Under the pieces are notes generated by a model. The model saw only the letters and a list, made by a program, of their open reading frames with translations. It was not told the origin of the DNA and did not search any database. Made by a program: the position numbers and the translations under genes. This document shows positions 12,364 through 20,726 of a stretch of 64,000 bases of DNA, piece after piece. This DNA is from Methylobacterium sp. Leaf123. Its GTDB lineage: Bacteria > Pseudomonadota > Alphaproteobacteria > Rhizobiales > Beijerinckiaceae. Every line of letters begins with the position of its first letter. The stretch's first letter is position 1. Where the stretch lies: the NCBI RefSeq assembly GCF_001423405.1, contig NZ_LMNS01000001.1:439384-503383 (forward strand). The letters run 5' to 3'.

Positions 12364-13431
12364 TCAGGCAGCCCTGCGGCGAAGGCGAAGCACGAAACCG
12401 ATGACCTCCGCAACTGCGCGATAGTGCTCGGCGGGAATCTCGGCATCGACCTCGACGGTGGCGTGGAGGGCGCGGGCGAGCGGCGGGTTCTCCATGACCG
12501 GCACTTCGTGGTCGGCGGCGACGGCGCGGATACGCAAAGCCAGCGAGTCGACGCCCTTGGCCACGCAGATCGGCGCGGCCATCCCGGCCTCGTAGCGCAA
12601 GGCCACGGCGAAGTGGGTCGGGTTCGTCACCACCACGGTCGCGGTGGGCACGGCGGCCATCATCCGCTTCTTCACGCGGGCTTGGCGCAATTGCCGGATC
12701 CGGGCCTTCACCTCGGGGCTGCCCTCGCTCTCCTTGTGCTCCTGCTTCATCTCCTCCTTGGTCATGCGCAGGCGCTTGTGCCAGCGGTTGCGCTGGTAGA
12801 GCGCGTCGCCGAGCGCGATCACTGCGTAGACCGCGAGCATGCCGCCCATCATCTTGAGGGCGAGCGTCAGGGTGCCCTGGAGCGCGACGCCCGGATCGAG
12901 CTGGGCGAAGGATTCCGCCCGGTCGTGCTCGCTCCACAGGATCGCACCCGCGATGGTGCCCACCACGATGATCTTGGCGAGGCCTTTGCCGAAATTCACC
13001 CAGGCATCCATGCCGAGCAGGCGCTTGGCGCCCGCCATCGGCGAGATGCGCGAGAATTTCGGCATCAGGCTCTCGGCGGTGAAGATCGGCCGGTGCTGGA
13101 TCAGGCCGGCGGCGATGGCCGCAATCATCGCGATGCCCAGGGGCACGGCGAGCGCCTTTGCGCAGACCCACGACGCGCGCAAAGCCACGCCGAGATAGGT
13201 GCCCGAATCCGAGGGCAGGCCGCCGGCATGTTCGAGGAAGCCGCGCATGTCGCGGGTCAGCCCCTCGGCCACCGGGCGGGCCGAGAGCATCAGGGCGAGG
13301 GTGAAGGCCGCCAGGATGAAGAAGGTGTTGATCTCGGACGAGTTGGGGACGTCGCCGCGCTCGATCGCCTGCTCGATGCGTCGTGGCGTCGGGTCTTCGG
13401 TCTTGTCCTCGTCGTCGGTCTCGTCGGACAC
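12364..13431 (-). CDS. flhB: Flagellar export protein FlhB
   Basis: A 355-residue FlhB with four predicted membrane helices and the autocleavage site VVTNPTHFAVALRYE (cleaves N/PTH), which switches export specificity from rod/hook to filament substrates. The charged N-terminus EDKTEDPTPRRIEQA is typical. It is the last gene of the leftward flgB-flgC-fliE-fliQ-fliR-flhB run, 126 bases after fliR with a strong inverted repeat between. Confidence 0.93.
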   Translation of the reverse strand: MSDETDDEDKTEDPTPRRIEQAIERGDVPNSSEINTFFILAAFTLALMLSARPVAEGLTRDMRGFLEHAGGLPSDSGTYLGVALRASWVCAKALAVPLGIAMIAAIAAGLIQHRPIFTAESLMPKFSRISPMAGAKRLLGMDAWVNFGKGLAKIIVVGTIAGAILWSEHDRAESFAQLDPGVALQGTLTLALKMMGGMLAVYAVIALGDALYQRNRWHKRLRMTKEEMKQEHKESEGSPEVKARIRQLRQARVKKRMMAAVPTATVVVTNPTHFAVALRYEAGMAAPICVAKGVDSLALRIRAVAADHEVPVMENPPLARALHATVEVDAEIPAEHYRAVAEVIGFVLRLRRRAA

Positions 13432-13520
13432 CGGCTCAGGCTCCCCGGTTCCCGATTAGCGCATCGTCCCGAAAGGCGGTCCCCGGCTTTCGGAGAAAGA
13501 CGATGCAAAGACAAGAGGCG

Positions 13521-13559
13521 AGAGCCTCGCCCCGGATCCGATATCCCGGGCGAGGCTCT
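13521..13559. repeat. 12-bp perfect inverted repeat between fliR and flhB
   Basis: AGAGCCTCGCCC and GGGCGAGGCTCT pair perfectly around a 15-base loop. The right arm overlaps the fliR stop codon. In the leftward transcript this stable stem follows fliR directly and precedes flhB by about 90 bases. No T-run follows, so an mRNA-stability or attenuation element is more likely than a full terminator. Confidence 0.6.
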
Positions 13560-14334
13560 AGCGCCCGAGGAATGCGCCGAGATAGCGGCCGAGATCGTCG
13601 AGGAACAGCCCCATGATGAGGCCGAGCGCGCCGACGAACAGCATCATGCCGATGATCACGGAGGCGGGAACCGCCAGGAAGAACACCTGCAATTGCGGCA
13701 TCAGCCGGGAGAGGATGCCGAGGCCGAGATTGAACAGGATGCCGAACACGATGAACGGCCCGGAGATCCGCACCGCCAGGGCAAAGCTGCGGCTGAAGGC
13801 ATCGAGGGCGAGCTTGGCCGCATCCGCCATCGCCGGCACGCCGCTCGGCGGCAGCAGAACGTAGCTGCGCCCGATCGCTTCGAGGGCGAGGTGGTGCAGA
13901 TCGGTTGCCAGAATGAGGGTGACGCCGAGCATCGCCAGGAAGTTGCCGATCGCGGCCTGCTGCCCGCCCATCGTCGGATCGACGGTCATGGCGTAGGCGA
14001 GGCCCAGCTGCTGCGAGATCACCACGCCCGCGGTCTGGAGCGCGGCGACGATCATGCGCACGCACAGGCCCAGCATCAGCCCGATCAGGATCTCGCCGAT
14101 CAGCAGCCCGATCAGGGTTGGCGCCGCCAAGGCCGCATTGCCGGTCGGCAGCATCGGCCGCACGGTGGGGAACAGCACCAGCGTCACGAGCAAGGCGAGG
14201 GCGAGCCGCAGCCGGCTCGCGATGAGCTGCTCGCCCAATCCCGGCATCAGCATCATCAGCGTGCCGACCCGAGCAAAAGTGATGAGGAAGGCCGCCGCGA
14301 GGCCGGGCAGCAGCAGGTCGAGCGGCGTGGTCAT
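13558..14334 (-). CDS. fliR: Flagellar export protein FliR
   Basis: A 258-residue multi-spanning membrane protein with the FliR pattern: FARVGTLMMLMPGLGE near the N-terminus, six or so hydrophobic segments, and FNLGLGILSRLMPQLQVFF late. FliR with FliP and FliQ forms the core gate of the flagellar type III export apparatus. It lies between fliQ and flhB in the export operon. Confidence 0.93.
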   Translation of the reverse strand: MTTPLDLLLPGLAAAFLITFARVGTLMMLMPGLGEQLIASRLRLALALLVTLVLFPTVRPMLPTGNAALAAPTLIGLLIGEILIGLMLGLCVRMIVAALQTAGVVISQQLGLAYAMTVDPTMGGQQAAIGNFLAMLGVTLILATDLHHLALEAIGRSYVLLPPSGVPAMADAAKLALDAFSRSFALAVRISGPFIVFGILFNLGLGILSRLMPQLQVFFLAVPASVIIGMMLFVGALGLIMGLFLDDLGRYLGAFLGR

Positions 14335-14379
14335 GCCGTCTCATCCTACACGCTTGGCCGAGCCGGCGCTGCTGCCCCA

Positions 14380-14646
14380 TCATCCCCCCGCGGCGATCCG
14401 GGCGGCGATCCGGGCCATGTAGGCGGCCATGGCGTCGCCGATGAAGGGCAGCATCAGGAGCATCACCCCGAACACCGCGACGATCTTCGGCACGTAGATC
14501 AGCGTTTGCTCCTGGATCTGCGTCAGCGCCTGGAACAGCGACACGATCAAGCCGACGACGAGGGCGACGATCATCATGGGCCCCGCCACCTTCAGGAAGA
14601 CGAAGATGCCGTCGCGGGCGATGTCGAGGATGGCGAGGCCGGTCAT
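14380..14646 (-). CDS. fliQ: Flagellar export protein FliQ
   Basis: An 88-residue two-helix membrane protein. The conserved segment VGLIVSLFQALTQIQEQTL is diagnostic of FliQ/SctS, which assembles with FliP and FliR in the export gate. It sits 45 bases before fliR. Confidence 0.93.
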   Translation of the reverse strand: MTGLAILDIARDGIFVFLKVAGPMMIVALVVGLIVSLFQALTQIQEQTLIYVPKIVAVFGVMLLMLPFIGDAMAAYMARIAARIAAGG

Positions 14647-14724
14647 GGGGCTTTGGACTTTTCGTCTGCTCTGCGGGGCATCGACGGCCTCCCCTCGTCC
14701 CGATTACGGGCAGAGGGGCTCAAA

Positions 14725-15048
14725 CTAGATCGGCATCCGCATGATTTCTTCGTAGGCGGAGATCACGCGGTCGCGCACGGCGACGAGGGTCTGGAGGGCG
14801 GTTTCGCTCTCGGCCACCGCCGTCACCACGTCCACCACATTGGCCTTGCCGGTGGCCGCCGAGAGGGCGGCTCGGTCGGCCTGCGCGCCGGATTGGGCGA
14901 CGTTGTCGAGGCTCTGTTGCAGGAAGCCGGTGAAGCCGCCCGGCGCGGACAGTCCCTGGGCCATTCCCTGAGCGGGTTTGGCGGCACCGGGGCGGGCGAG
15001 GCTCTGGGCCGCGCCGTAGGCGCCGGCAGCGAAGGCGGAGGTCGTCAT
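14725..15048 (-). CDS. fliE: Flagellar basal body protein FliE
   Basis: A 107-residue FliE, which joins the MS ring to the proximal rod. The C-terminal part (FLQQSLDNVAQSGAQADRAAL, TAVAESETALQTLVAVRDRVISAYEEI split across the fold) matches the family. The N-terminus is Ala/Gly rich. It lies five bases after flgC. Confidence 0.9.
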   Translation of the reverse strand: MTTSAFAAGAYGAAQSLARPGAAKPAQGMAQGLSAPGGFTGFLQQSLDNVAQSGAQADRAALSAATGKANVVDVVTAVAESETALQTLVAVRDRVISAYEEIMRMPI

Positions 15049-15053
15049 CGGGG

Positions 15054-15464
15054 CTACGCCTTCAGGATCTCGAGGGTGCGGGAGATCATCCGCCGGGTGG
15101 CGGTCACCATGTTGAGGTTGGCCTCGTAGGAGCGCTGGGCCTCGCGCATGTCCATGTTCTCGATCAGCCCGTTGACGTTGGGCAGGCGCACCTCGCCGCG
15201 GGCATCCGCCGCCGGGTTGCCGGGATCGTGTTTCGTGCGGAACGGCGTGGGATCGCGCCGCACCCGGCCGGCCTCGACGACGCTGGCGTTCAGTTCGTTG
15301 TCGAAGCGGCTGGTGAAGGTCGGGATCTTGCGCCGATAGGGATCGCCGCCCGCGGTCTGGGCGGTGGAATCGGCGTTGGCGATGTTCTCGGCGATGATGC
15401 GCATCCGGCCGGATTGCGCCTTCAGGCCGGAGGCGGCGATGCCGAGGCTCTTCAAGAAATCCAT
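15054..15464 (-). CDS. flgC: Flagellar rod protein FlgC
   Basis: A 136-residue proximal rod protein. It has the N-terminal rod motif (AASGLKAQSGRMRIIAENIA) and the C-terminal partner helix (RSYEANLNMVTATRRMISR), which form the coiled rod core. It is preceded by flgB and followed closely by fliE. Confidence 0.93.
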   Translation of the reverse strand: MDFLKSLGIAASGLKAQSGRMRIIAENIANADSTAQTAGGDPYRRKIPTFTSRFDNELNASVVEAGRVRRDPTPFRTKHDPGNPAADARGEVRLPNVNGLIENMDMREAQRSYEANLNMVTATRRMISRTLEILKA

Positions 15465-15498
15465 GACGGTCCCCGTTCAGCGATGTCAGCGAGCGATG

Positions 15499-15915
15499 TC
15501 AGCGCTTGCCGACGGCGATTTTCAGGGCGTCGAGGCTCTTCTGGTAGAGCGAGGCGACGAGCTGGTAATCGGATTGGTTGTCGCCGGCCTTCATCATTTC
15601 TTCTTCCAGATTCACCCCGTTGCCGGAGGGGCGGACCTCGAAGCCCTTGAAGCGGCGCGGGTCGGCGTTCGGTCCGGCGCTCGCCGTCATCCCGATATGC
15701 GTGGAATCGGTGCGGGCGATCCCGTCGCCGCCGACCGAGGCGCCGAGCGGCGTCGCGAGTTTCACCGAGGCCGCGGACGGCTCGGCGAGGTCGCGCGGGC
15801 GAAACCCCGGCATATCGGCGTTGGCGACGTTCTCGGCGAGCAAGGCTTGGCGGGCCTGATGCCAGTGCATCCGGGTGCGCAGCATGCCGAGCAGGGGCAG
15901 GTCGGTCAGCGACAT
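15499..15915 (-). CDS. flgB: Flagellar rod protein FlgB
   Basis: A 138-residue proximal rod protein. ALLAENVANADMPGFRPRDL is the conserved rod signature, and the C-terminal helix ends in LVASLYQKSLDALKIAV. It is the first gene of the leftward flagellar operon; two CtrA-like sites lie in the gap upstream of it. Confidence 0.92.
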   Translation of the reverse strand: MSLTDLPLLGMLRTRMHWHQARQALLAENVANADMPGFRPRDLAEPSAASVKLATPLGASVGGDGIARTDSTHIGMTASAGPNADPRRFKGFEVRPSGNGVNLEEEMMKAGDNQSDYQLVASLYQKSLDALKIAVGKR

Positions 15916-15996
15916 GGTGCCTCGGGGTCGGCGCGGCGGGCGATGGATTTCGGAAAGCCTCGGGTCCGAACCCGGCAGAAACTGCCGCTCACATGG

Positions 15997-16011
15997 TTAA
16001 GGAGCGGTTAA
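15997..16011. promoter_or_regulatory. CtrA-binding box, perfect TTAA-N7-TTAA
   Basis: TTAA-GGAGCGG-TTAA matches the CtrA consensus exactly. It is 82 bases upstream of flgB and lies in the divergent gap to the FliO-like gene. In alphaproteobacteria CtrA controls early flagellar operons. CckA, the kinase that feeds CtrA, is encoded nearby. Confidence 0.7.
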
Positions 16012-16092
16012 CTGGGCAAAACCTGCCGGGTGTCGGTAACGCCGCATGGCGCGGCCGATGATGGAATCGCGGCTGCGGGCTGCACCGAGTTG

Positions 16093-16107
16093 TTAACGGA
16101 GTGTCAA
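16093..16107. promoter_or_regulatory. Second CtrA-like box, TTAA-N7-TCAA
   Basis: TTAA-CGGAGTG-TCAA carries one mismatch to the CtrA consensus and lies closer to the rightward FliO-like gene. The remainder of the 331-base gap 15916-16246 shows no gene. Confidence 0.45.
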
Positions 16108-16246
16108 CATACGTTGCCGGGGGGCGCAGCGGCGGCGATAATCGCGCTGTGTAATGCGTGGGGCCGAGATTGCGTCTCCGCCGGCTTCGGTCACCGCCGG
16201 ACGTCGCGCGGCGGCATCGGAGCCCCGACTTAGAAAGACGCGGGTC

Positions 16247-17491
16247 TTGCAAGCGTTCTTCAGTTCCGAGGGCTCCTACGCCTTGCAGTTCCTGGTGATC
16301 TTCCTCGTCATCCTGGTGCTGTTCCTGATCGCGACACTGCTGTTCATGCGGCTGTCCGGGCGCGGCCTCACCTTGTCCGCGAGTGCGGGCCAGCGCGGGC
16401 GCCAGCCGCGGCTCGGCATCGTCGACATCTACGAGCTCGACCGGCAGCGCCAACTCATCCTGCTGCGGCGGGACAATGTGGAGCACCTGCTGCTGGTGGG
16501 CGGCCCCAACGATGTGGTGATCGAGCGTCACATCCAGCGCGGTGCGGGCGCCCGCTACGCGCCGGACGGGAGCGCCCGGCCCGGCGGCGAGGCCGGCATC
16601 GGCGATCCGGCGCTGGAGCCGCGCACCGATCCGTTCCTCGACTCTCCGATGCCGCCGACCTTCGCCATGCCGGAGGTGGTGCCCTCGGCGGTGTCGGGCG
16701 CCCAGCCCGCCCCCGATCGGACGCCGCCCCTCGATCCCGGCCTGTTCGAGCCGGAGGCCTTGCCAGCCGACGCCCCGGCGCGGCCGGTCTCGCCGGTCAG
16801 CCGCCTGATGCGGCGCACGGCGCCGCCGGTGGTCCCCCCCCGCCCGGAGGTCGCGTCCGAGCGCCCCGCACGGCCCGAACCCGCCTCGGTCGATCCGGTG
16901 CCGGAACCCGTGCCGGAGCCGCCGGTCATGGCCAGCCGTGGGCCGCGCTCGGTCGATCCGGCCGTTCTCTCCGATATGGCCCGGCAGCTTCAGGTGGCGC
17001 TGAAGCGGCCCTCCTCCGCCGTCACACCCCCGCCTGCGGGCCCGGCCGAAATGCCCCCTCCGGCCTCGAAACCGGCCGAGCCGGCGCCCGCGCGGCCCGA
17101 TCCGATCGCCGCGGCGATGGCGGCTGCACCGGTTCCGCCCGTTCCCGCCGCGCCGTCGCCACAGGCGCCGCCGGTTCAGCCGGAGCCGGCTCCGGTGGTG
17201 GCACCGCCACGGCCGGAACCGAAGCCTGCGGCCCCCGCCAAGCCCGCCACGCCGCCTCCGTTCGTGGCCTCGCCCAAGCCCGATCCGGTGAAGCCGGAAC
17301 CGCTCAAAACTGAGCCGCCAAGGCCGGAGCCCTCAAGACCCGAGCCCGCGAGACCCGAGCCATCCAAGCCGGAGCCGTCGAAGGCCGAGCCGCCGGAGCC
17401 CGCCGCTCAAGCGCAGAACCCGTTCTCGGTGGAGGAGATCGAGGCCGAGTTCGCCCGCCTCCTCGGACGCCCGCTCGACAGCAAGAACTGA
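16247..17491 (+). CDS. FliO-like flagellar export protein with long Pro-rich tail
   Basis: A protein of about 414 residues. One N-terminal membrane helix (LQFLVIFLVILVLFLIATLL) is followed by a FliO domain (RLGIVDIYELDRQRQLILLR, RDNVEHLLLVGGPNDVVIE). The rest, about 270 residues, is proline-rich low-complexity sequence with many (K/R)PEP-like repeats, ending in NPFSVEEIEAEFARLLGRPL. FliO helps assemble the FliPQR gate; the tail is unusual and its role is unknown. The TTG start is preferred (AGAAAGA upstream, membrane helix near the N-terminus); an ATG at 16154 would add 31 residues of unconvincing sequence. Confidence 0.7.
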   Translation: MQAFFSSEGSYALQFLVIFLVILVLFLIATLLFMRLSGRGLTLSASAGQRGRQPRLGIVDIYELDRQRQLILLRRDNVEHLLLVGGPNDVVIERHIQRGAGARYAPDGSARPGGEAGIGDPALEPRTDPFLDSPMPPTFAMPEVVPSAVSGAQPAPDRTPPLDPGLFEPEALPADAPARPVSPVSRLMRRTAPPVVPPRPEVASERPARPEPASVDPVPEPVPEPPVMASRGPRSVDPAVLSDMARQLQVALKRPSSAVTPPPAGPAEMPPPASKPAEPAPARPDPIAAAMAAAPVPPVPAAPSPQAPPVQPEPAPVVAPPRPEPKPAAPAKPATPPPFVASPKPDPVKPEPLKTEPPRPEPSRPEPARPEPSKPEPSKAEPPEPAAQAQNPFSVEEIEAEFARLLGRPLDSKN

Positions 17492-17598
17492 GGCACGCAA
17501 GCTTGTCCGCCTTTTGGCGGTAGAGCCTGCTTTTCCCGAGGACGCCGCATCCGCGTCACGGGGTGGCGGCCCGAACGTTCGTGAGGCAAGCCAGAGGC

Positions 17599-18693
17599 AT
17601 GGAGGCACTCGTTGTCGGGGCGGGGATAGTGGGGCTGGCGATCGCGCGGGCCCTCGCGCTGCGGGGTGCCTCGGTGATCGTGGCGGAGGCGACCGAGGCG
17701 ATCGGCACCGGCGTCTCCGCCCGCAGTTCGGAGGTGATCCACGGCGGGATGTATTATCCCCCCGGTTCGCTGCGCGCCCGTCACTGCGTCGAGGGGCGCC
17801 GCCGCCTCATCGATTTCTGCGCGAGCCACGGCGTGCCCTATCGGCTGTGCGGCAAGCTGATCGTGGCGACGCACGAAGCGGAGCGCTCACCGCTTGAGAC
17901 GATCCTGTCCCGCGGCGTCGAGAACGGCGTCGAGGGCCTGACCTGGCTCGAACGCACCGAGGCTGTGGCTCTGGAACCGGCCTTGTCCTGCGTCGCCGCG
18001 CTCCATTCCCCCGCGACCGGCATTGTCGACAGCCACGCCCTGATGCTGGCGCTCCTCGGCGACATCGAAGATGCGGGCGGCGTGCTGGCTCTGCAGACGC
18101 CGATCGAGGCGGCGGCGCGCCGAGATGGGCGCTGGGCGGTCCGCTTCGGCGGGCAGGCGCCGGACGTGCTGGAGGTCGATTGTCTCGTCAACGCCGCGGG
18201 CCTCGGCGCGCAGGCGCTCGCCCGCCGGATCGAGGGGGTGGCGGCCGACGGCGTCCCCCGGCAGGTTCTGGCCAAGGGCAGCTATTTCGGATGCAGCGGC
18301 CGGCCGGCCTTCACGCGGCTGATCTATCCGGCCCCGGTCGAGGGAGGCCTCGGCATCCACCTGACATTGGACCTCGCCGGACGCATGCGGTTCGGCCCCG
18401 ATGTCGAATGGGTGGACGCCCCCGATTACGCGGTCGATCCTGGACGCGCCGAACGCTTCGCGACGGCGATCCGGCGCTACTGGCCTGGCCTGCCGGACGG
18501 TCGCCTGACGCCGGATTATGCGGGCATTCGGCCGAAGCTCACCGGCCCCGGCGAGCCGGCGGCGGATTTCCGTATCGATGGGCCGGGCGAGCACGGATGG
18601 CCCGGTTTGGTGCAGCTCTTCGGGATCGAGAGTCCGGGCCTCACCGCCTCGCTCTCCCTGGCTGAGGCGGTGACCGATCAGGTGATGGCGTAA
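17599..18693 (+). CDS. FAD-dependent oxidoreductase, DAO/L-2-hydroxyglutarate oxidase-like
   Basis: A 364-residue flavoprotein with an N-terminal Rossmann dinucleotide motif (VVGAGIVGLAIARALALRG) and SSEVIHGGMYYPPGSL, which resembles the L-2-hydroxyglutarate oxidase (LhgO) branch. A C-terminal GIESPGLTASLSLAE segment closes the FAD site. It probably oxidises an alpha-hydroxy or amino acid; the exact substrate is inferred only from similarity. The start MEALVVGAG places the Rossmann fold at the N-terminus; a start 12 residues earlier is also open. Confidence 0.78.
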   Translation: MEALVVGAGIVGLAIARALALRGASVIVAEATEAIGTGVSARSSEVIHGGMYYPPGSLRARHCVEGRRRLIDFCASHGVPYRLCGKLIVATHEAERSPLETILSRGVENGVEGLTWLERTEAVALEPALSCVAALHSPATGIVDSHALMLALLGDIEDAGGVLALQTPIEAAARRDGRWAVRFGGQAPDVLEVDCLVNAAGLGAQALARRIEGVAADGVPRQVLAKGSYFGCSGRPAFTRLIYPAPVEGGLGIHLTLDLAGRMRFGPDVEWVDAPDYAVDPGRAERFATAIRRYWPGLPDGRLTPDYAGIRPKLTGPGEPAADFRIDGPGEHGWPGLVQLFGIESPGLTASLSLAEAVTDQVMA

Positions 18694-18695
18694 GG

Positions 18696-19535
18696 TTACG
18701 CGGCCCGCATCAGATCGGTCTTCGTCCCGTACGCCACCACGTCAGTGTGAACCGCGAAGGTGATCAGCTTCGCTGCGCCGAAGCTCGTGGAAATCGCGCA
18801 ATCCGTCGCGTCGCGGCCTCTGGCCATGACGATGCGGCCGATCCGCGGCGTGTTGTGGCGGGCGTCGAAGGTGTACCAGCGCCCGCCGAGATAGACCTCG
18901 AACCACGCCGAGAAATCCATCGGATCGGCCACGGGCGGCACGCCGATATCGCCGAGATAGCCCGTGCAATAGCGCGCCGGAATGTTCATGCAGCGGCATA
19001 ACGCGATGGCGAGATGCGCGAAATCGCGGCAGACGCCGACCTGCTGCTGGTAGCCGTCGAAGGCCGAGCGGGTAGCATCCGCCTTCATGTAATCGAAGCG
19101 GATGCGCTCGTGCACGTAATCGACGATGGCCTGAACCCGCGCCCAACCCGTCTGCGTCTGGCCGAAGAGCGGCCATGCGATCTCGGCCAGCTTATCGGTG
19201 TCGCAGTAGCGGCTCGCCAGCAGGTAGAGCATCACGTCGTCGGGGAGAGCCTCCACCGGAATCTGGGCGGCCTCCGGCGCGACCGCATCGGGCAGGCCCG
19301 AATCGGCGACCAGGAAATCCGACGAGATCGAGAAGCGCCCCGGCGGCGCGACGATGCGAGTGCAGACATTGCCGAAGGAATCGAGCGTTTGCCGCGGCGG
19401 AATCGGCGGATCGAAGACGATATTCTCCGGGCTGCGCAGATCCCCCTGGCGGGCGGGGTGGAGGCTGAGGAGCAGCGACATCGGCGTTGCAGCATCAGTC
19501 TCGAAGGTGATGTCGTACCCGGCTTTGATCAGCAT
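18696..19535 (-). CDS. Transglutaminase-like cysteine protease family protein
   Basis: A 279-residue protein with an N-terminal beta-rich region (DITFETDAATPMSLLLSLHP) and a transglutaminase core. The catalytic Cys is in VGVCRDFAHLAIALCR, the His in MDFSAWFEVYLGGRWYTFD, and the Asp in TFDARHN. Bacterial members of this type are thought to act as proteases or amidases. The start MLIKAGYDIT is taken over a codon 19 residues upstream. A second family member lies at 24470-25330. Confidence 0.8.
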   Translation of the reverse strand: MLIKAGYDITFETDAATPMSLLLSLHPARQGDLRSPENIVFDPPIPPRQTLDSFGNVCTRIVAPPGRFSISSDFLVADSGLPDAVAPEAAQIPVEALPDDVMLYLLASRYCDTDKLAEIAWPLFGQTQTGWARVQAIVDYVHERIRFDYMKADATRSAFDGYQQQVGVCRDFAHLAIALCRCMNIPARYCTGYLGDIGVPPVADPMDFSAWFEVYLGGRWYTFDARHNTPRIGRIVMARGRDATDCAISTSFGAAKLITFAVHTDVVAYGTKTDLMRAA

Positions 19536-19732
19536 GCGACAGCCCGTGACTTCGATCTGCAATCCCGGAAGATAGAGAATGTACGGGATCAATCGTCAAT
19601 TCTTGGGATTACCACGCGTTCCGGTATCGCGCTGCACAAATGTTTCGCAGTCCGCCAGCCCAAGAAGCAGTCACGGGACGGGACGTTGGCGCGCATTGCT
19701 GGTGCAGCGCACTCGGCGGTATGGAGGCTTCC

Positions 19733-20539
19733 ATGTGGACCGCTCTCTGGAACCGCCTCGCCCATCCGGGCCAATTCCTGCGCTGGTCGGGTGCGGCCTT
19801 GCCCTGGCTCGCCGCGGCCTCGGCCCTGCTCGTCGCCGCCGGGCTGTACCTGACCTTCTTCGTCGTGCCGCCCGACTACCAGCAGGGCGACACCGTGCGG
19901 ATTATGTACGTCCACGTCCCGGCCGCGATTCTCGGCATGGGCTTTTATGGGGCGATGACGCTCTCGGCGATCGGCACGATGGTCTGGCGCCACCCGCTCG
20001 CCGACGTGTCGCAGCGCGCCGCGGCGCCGATCGGGGCGGCCTTCACCCTGATCTGCCTCGTCACCGGCTCGCTCTGGGGCAAGCCGATGTGGGGGACCTA
20101 CTGGGTCTGGGATGCGCGCCTCACCTCGATGCTGGTGCTGTTCCTGATCTATTGCGGCATCATCGCCCTGTGGCGGACCATCGAGGATCCGAGCCGGGCG
20201 GCGCGCGCGGTCTCGATCCTGACGCTGGTGGGTGCGGTGAACCTGCCGATCATCAAGTTCTCGGTGAACTGGTGGTCGACGCTGCACCAGCCGGCCTCGA
20301 TCCTGCGCATGGGCGGCTCGTCGATCGATTCCTCGATGCTCTACCCGCTGCTCGAGATGGTGCTGGCGATGACCCTGCTCGGCGTCACGCTGCATCTTCA
20401 GGCGATGCGCACCGAGATCTACCGCCGCCGGGTGCGCACGCTGCTGATCCGTCAGGCGGAGCGGCTCGATGCCGGCGTGCAGGACGCCGCACCGATGACG
20501 CGCGCGGCGACGCCCCTTCCCGTGGGCCAAGCGATCTAA
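19733..20539 (+). CDS. ccmC: Heme export/handling protein CcmC
   Basis: A 268-residue six-helix membrane protein with the heme-handling WWD-type motif (GKPMWGTYWVWDARLTS) and conserved histidines (YVHVPAAI; WWSTLHQPASI). CcmC loads heme onto CcmE in cytochrome c maturation system I. The ATG at 19733 is chosen because GGAGG lies six bases upstream. It begins a ccmC-ccmD-ccmG cluster; ccmA, ccmB and ccmE are not in the window. Confidence 0.92.
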   Translation: MWTALWNRLAHPGQFLRWSGAALPWLAAASALLVAAGLYLTFFVVPPDYQQGDTVRIMYVHVPAAILGMGFYGAMTLSAIGTMVWRHPLADVSQRAAAPIGAAFTLICLVTGSLWGKPMWGTYWVWDARLTSMLVLFLIYCGIIALWRTIEDPSRAARAVSILTLVGAVNLPIIKFSVNWWSTLHQPASILRMGGSSIDSSMLYPLLEMVLAMTLLGVTLHLQAMRTEIYRRRVRTLLIRQAERLDAGVQDAAPMTRAATPLPVGQAI

Positions 20540-20573
20540 CACGATCGATGGGACGATCACTCTGAGACCCGCC

Positions 20574-20726
20574 ATGGAATTCGGACCTTACGCCCCCTTC
20601 ATCGTCGGTTCCTACGGCTTTGCGGCCCTGGTGCTCGGCGCCCTGGCCCTCAACGGCTGGTGGGACGGGCGGGCGCAGCGCCGCGCGCTCGCCGAGTTGC
20701 AGGACGAGCGGGGAGGTCGCTCGTGA
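20574..20726 (+). CDS. ccmD: Heme exporter protein CcmD
   Basis: A 50-residue single-helix protein starting MEFGPYAPFIVGSYGFAAL and ending in a charged tail, a typical CcmD, which stabilises the CcmABCE heme-release complex. It lies 34 bases after ccmC, and its stop overlaps the ccmG GTG start (GTGA). Confidence 0.88.
   Translation: MEFGPYAPFIVGSYGFAALVLGALALNGWWDGRAQRRALAELQDERGGRS

Noticed and set aside
12424..15129. A 901-codon plus-strand frame across flhB-fliR-fliQ-fliE
   Set aside because: It crosses five clear flagellar genes on the other strand and is low-complexity in translation.
16154..16246. ATG start for the FliO-like gene 31 codons upstream
   Set aside because: No ribosome site, and the added residues are polar and unconvincing, while the TTG at 16247 has a purine-rich site and puts the membrane helix at the N-terminus.
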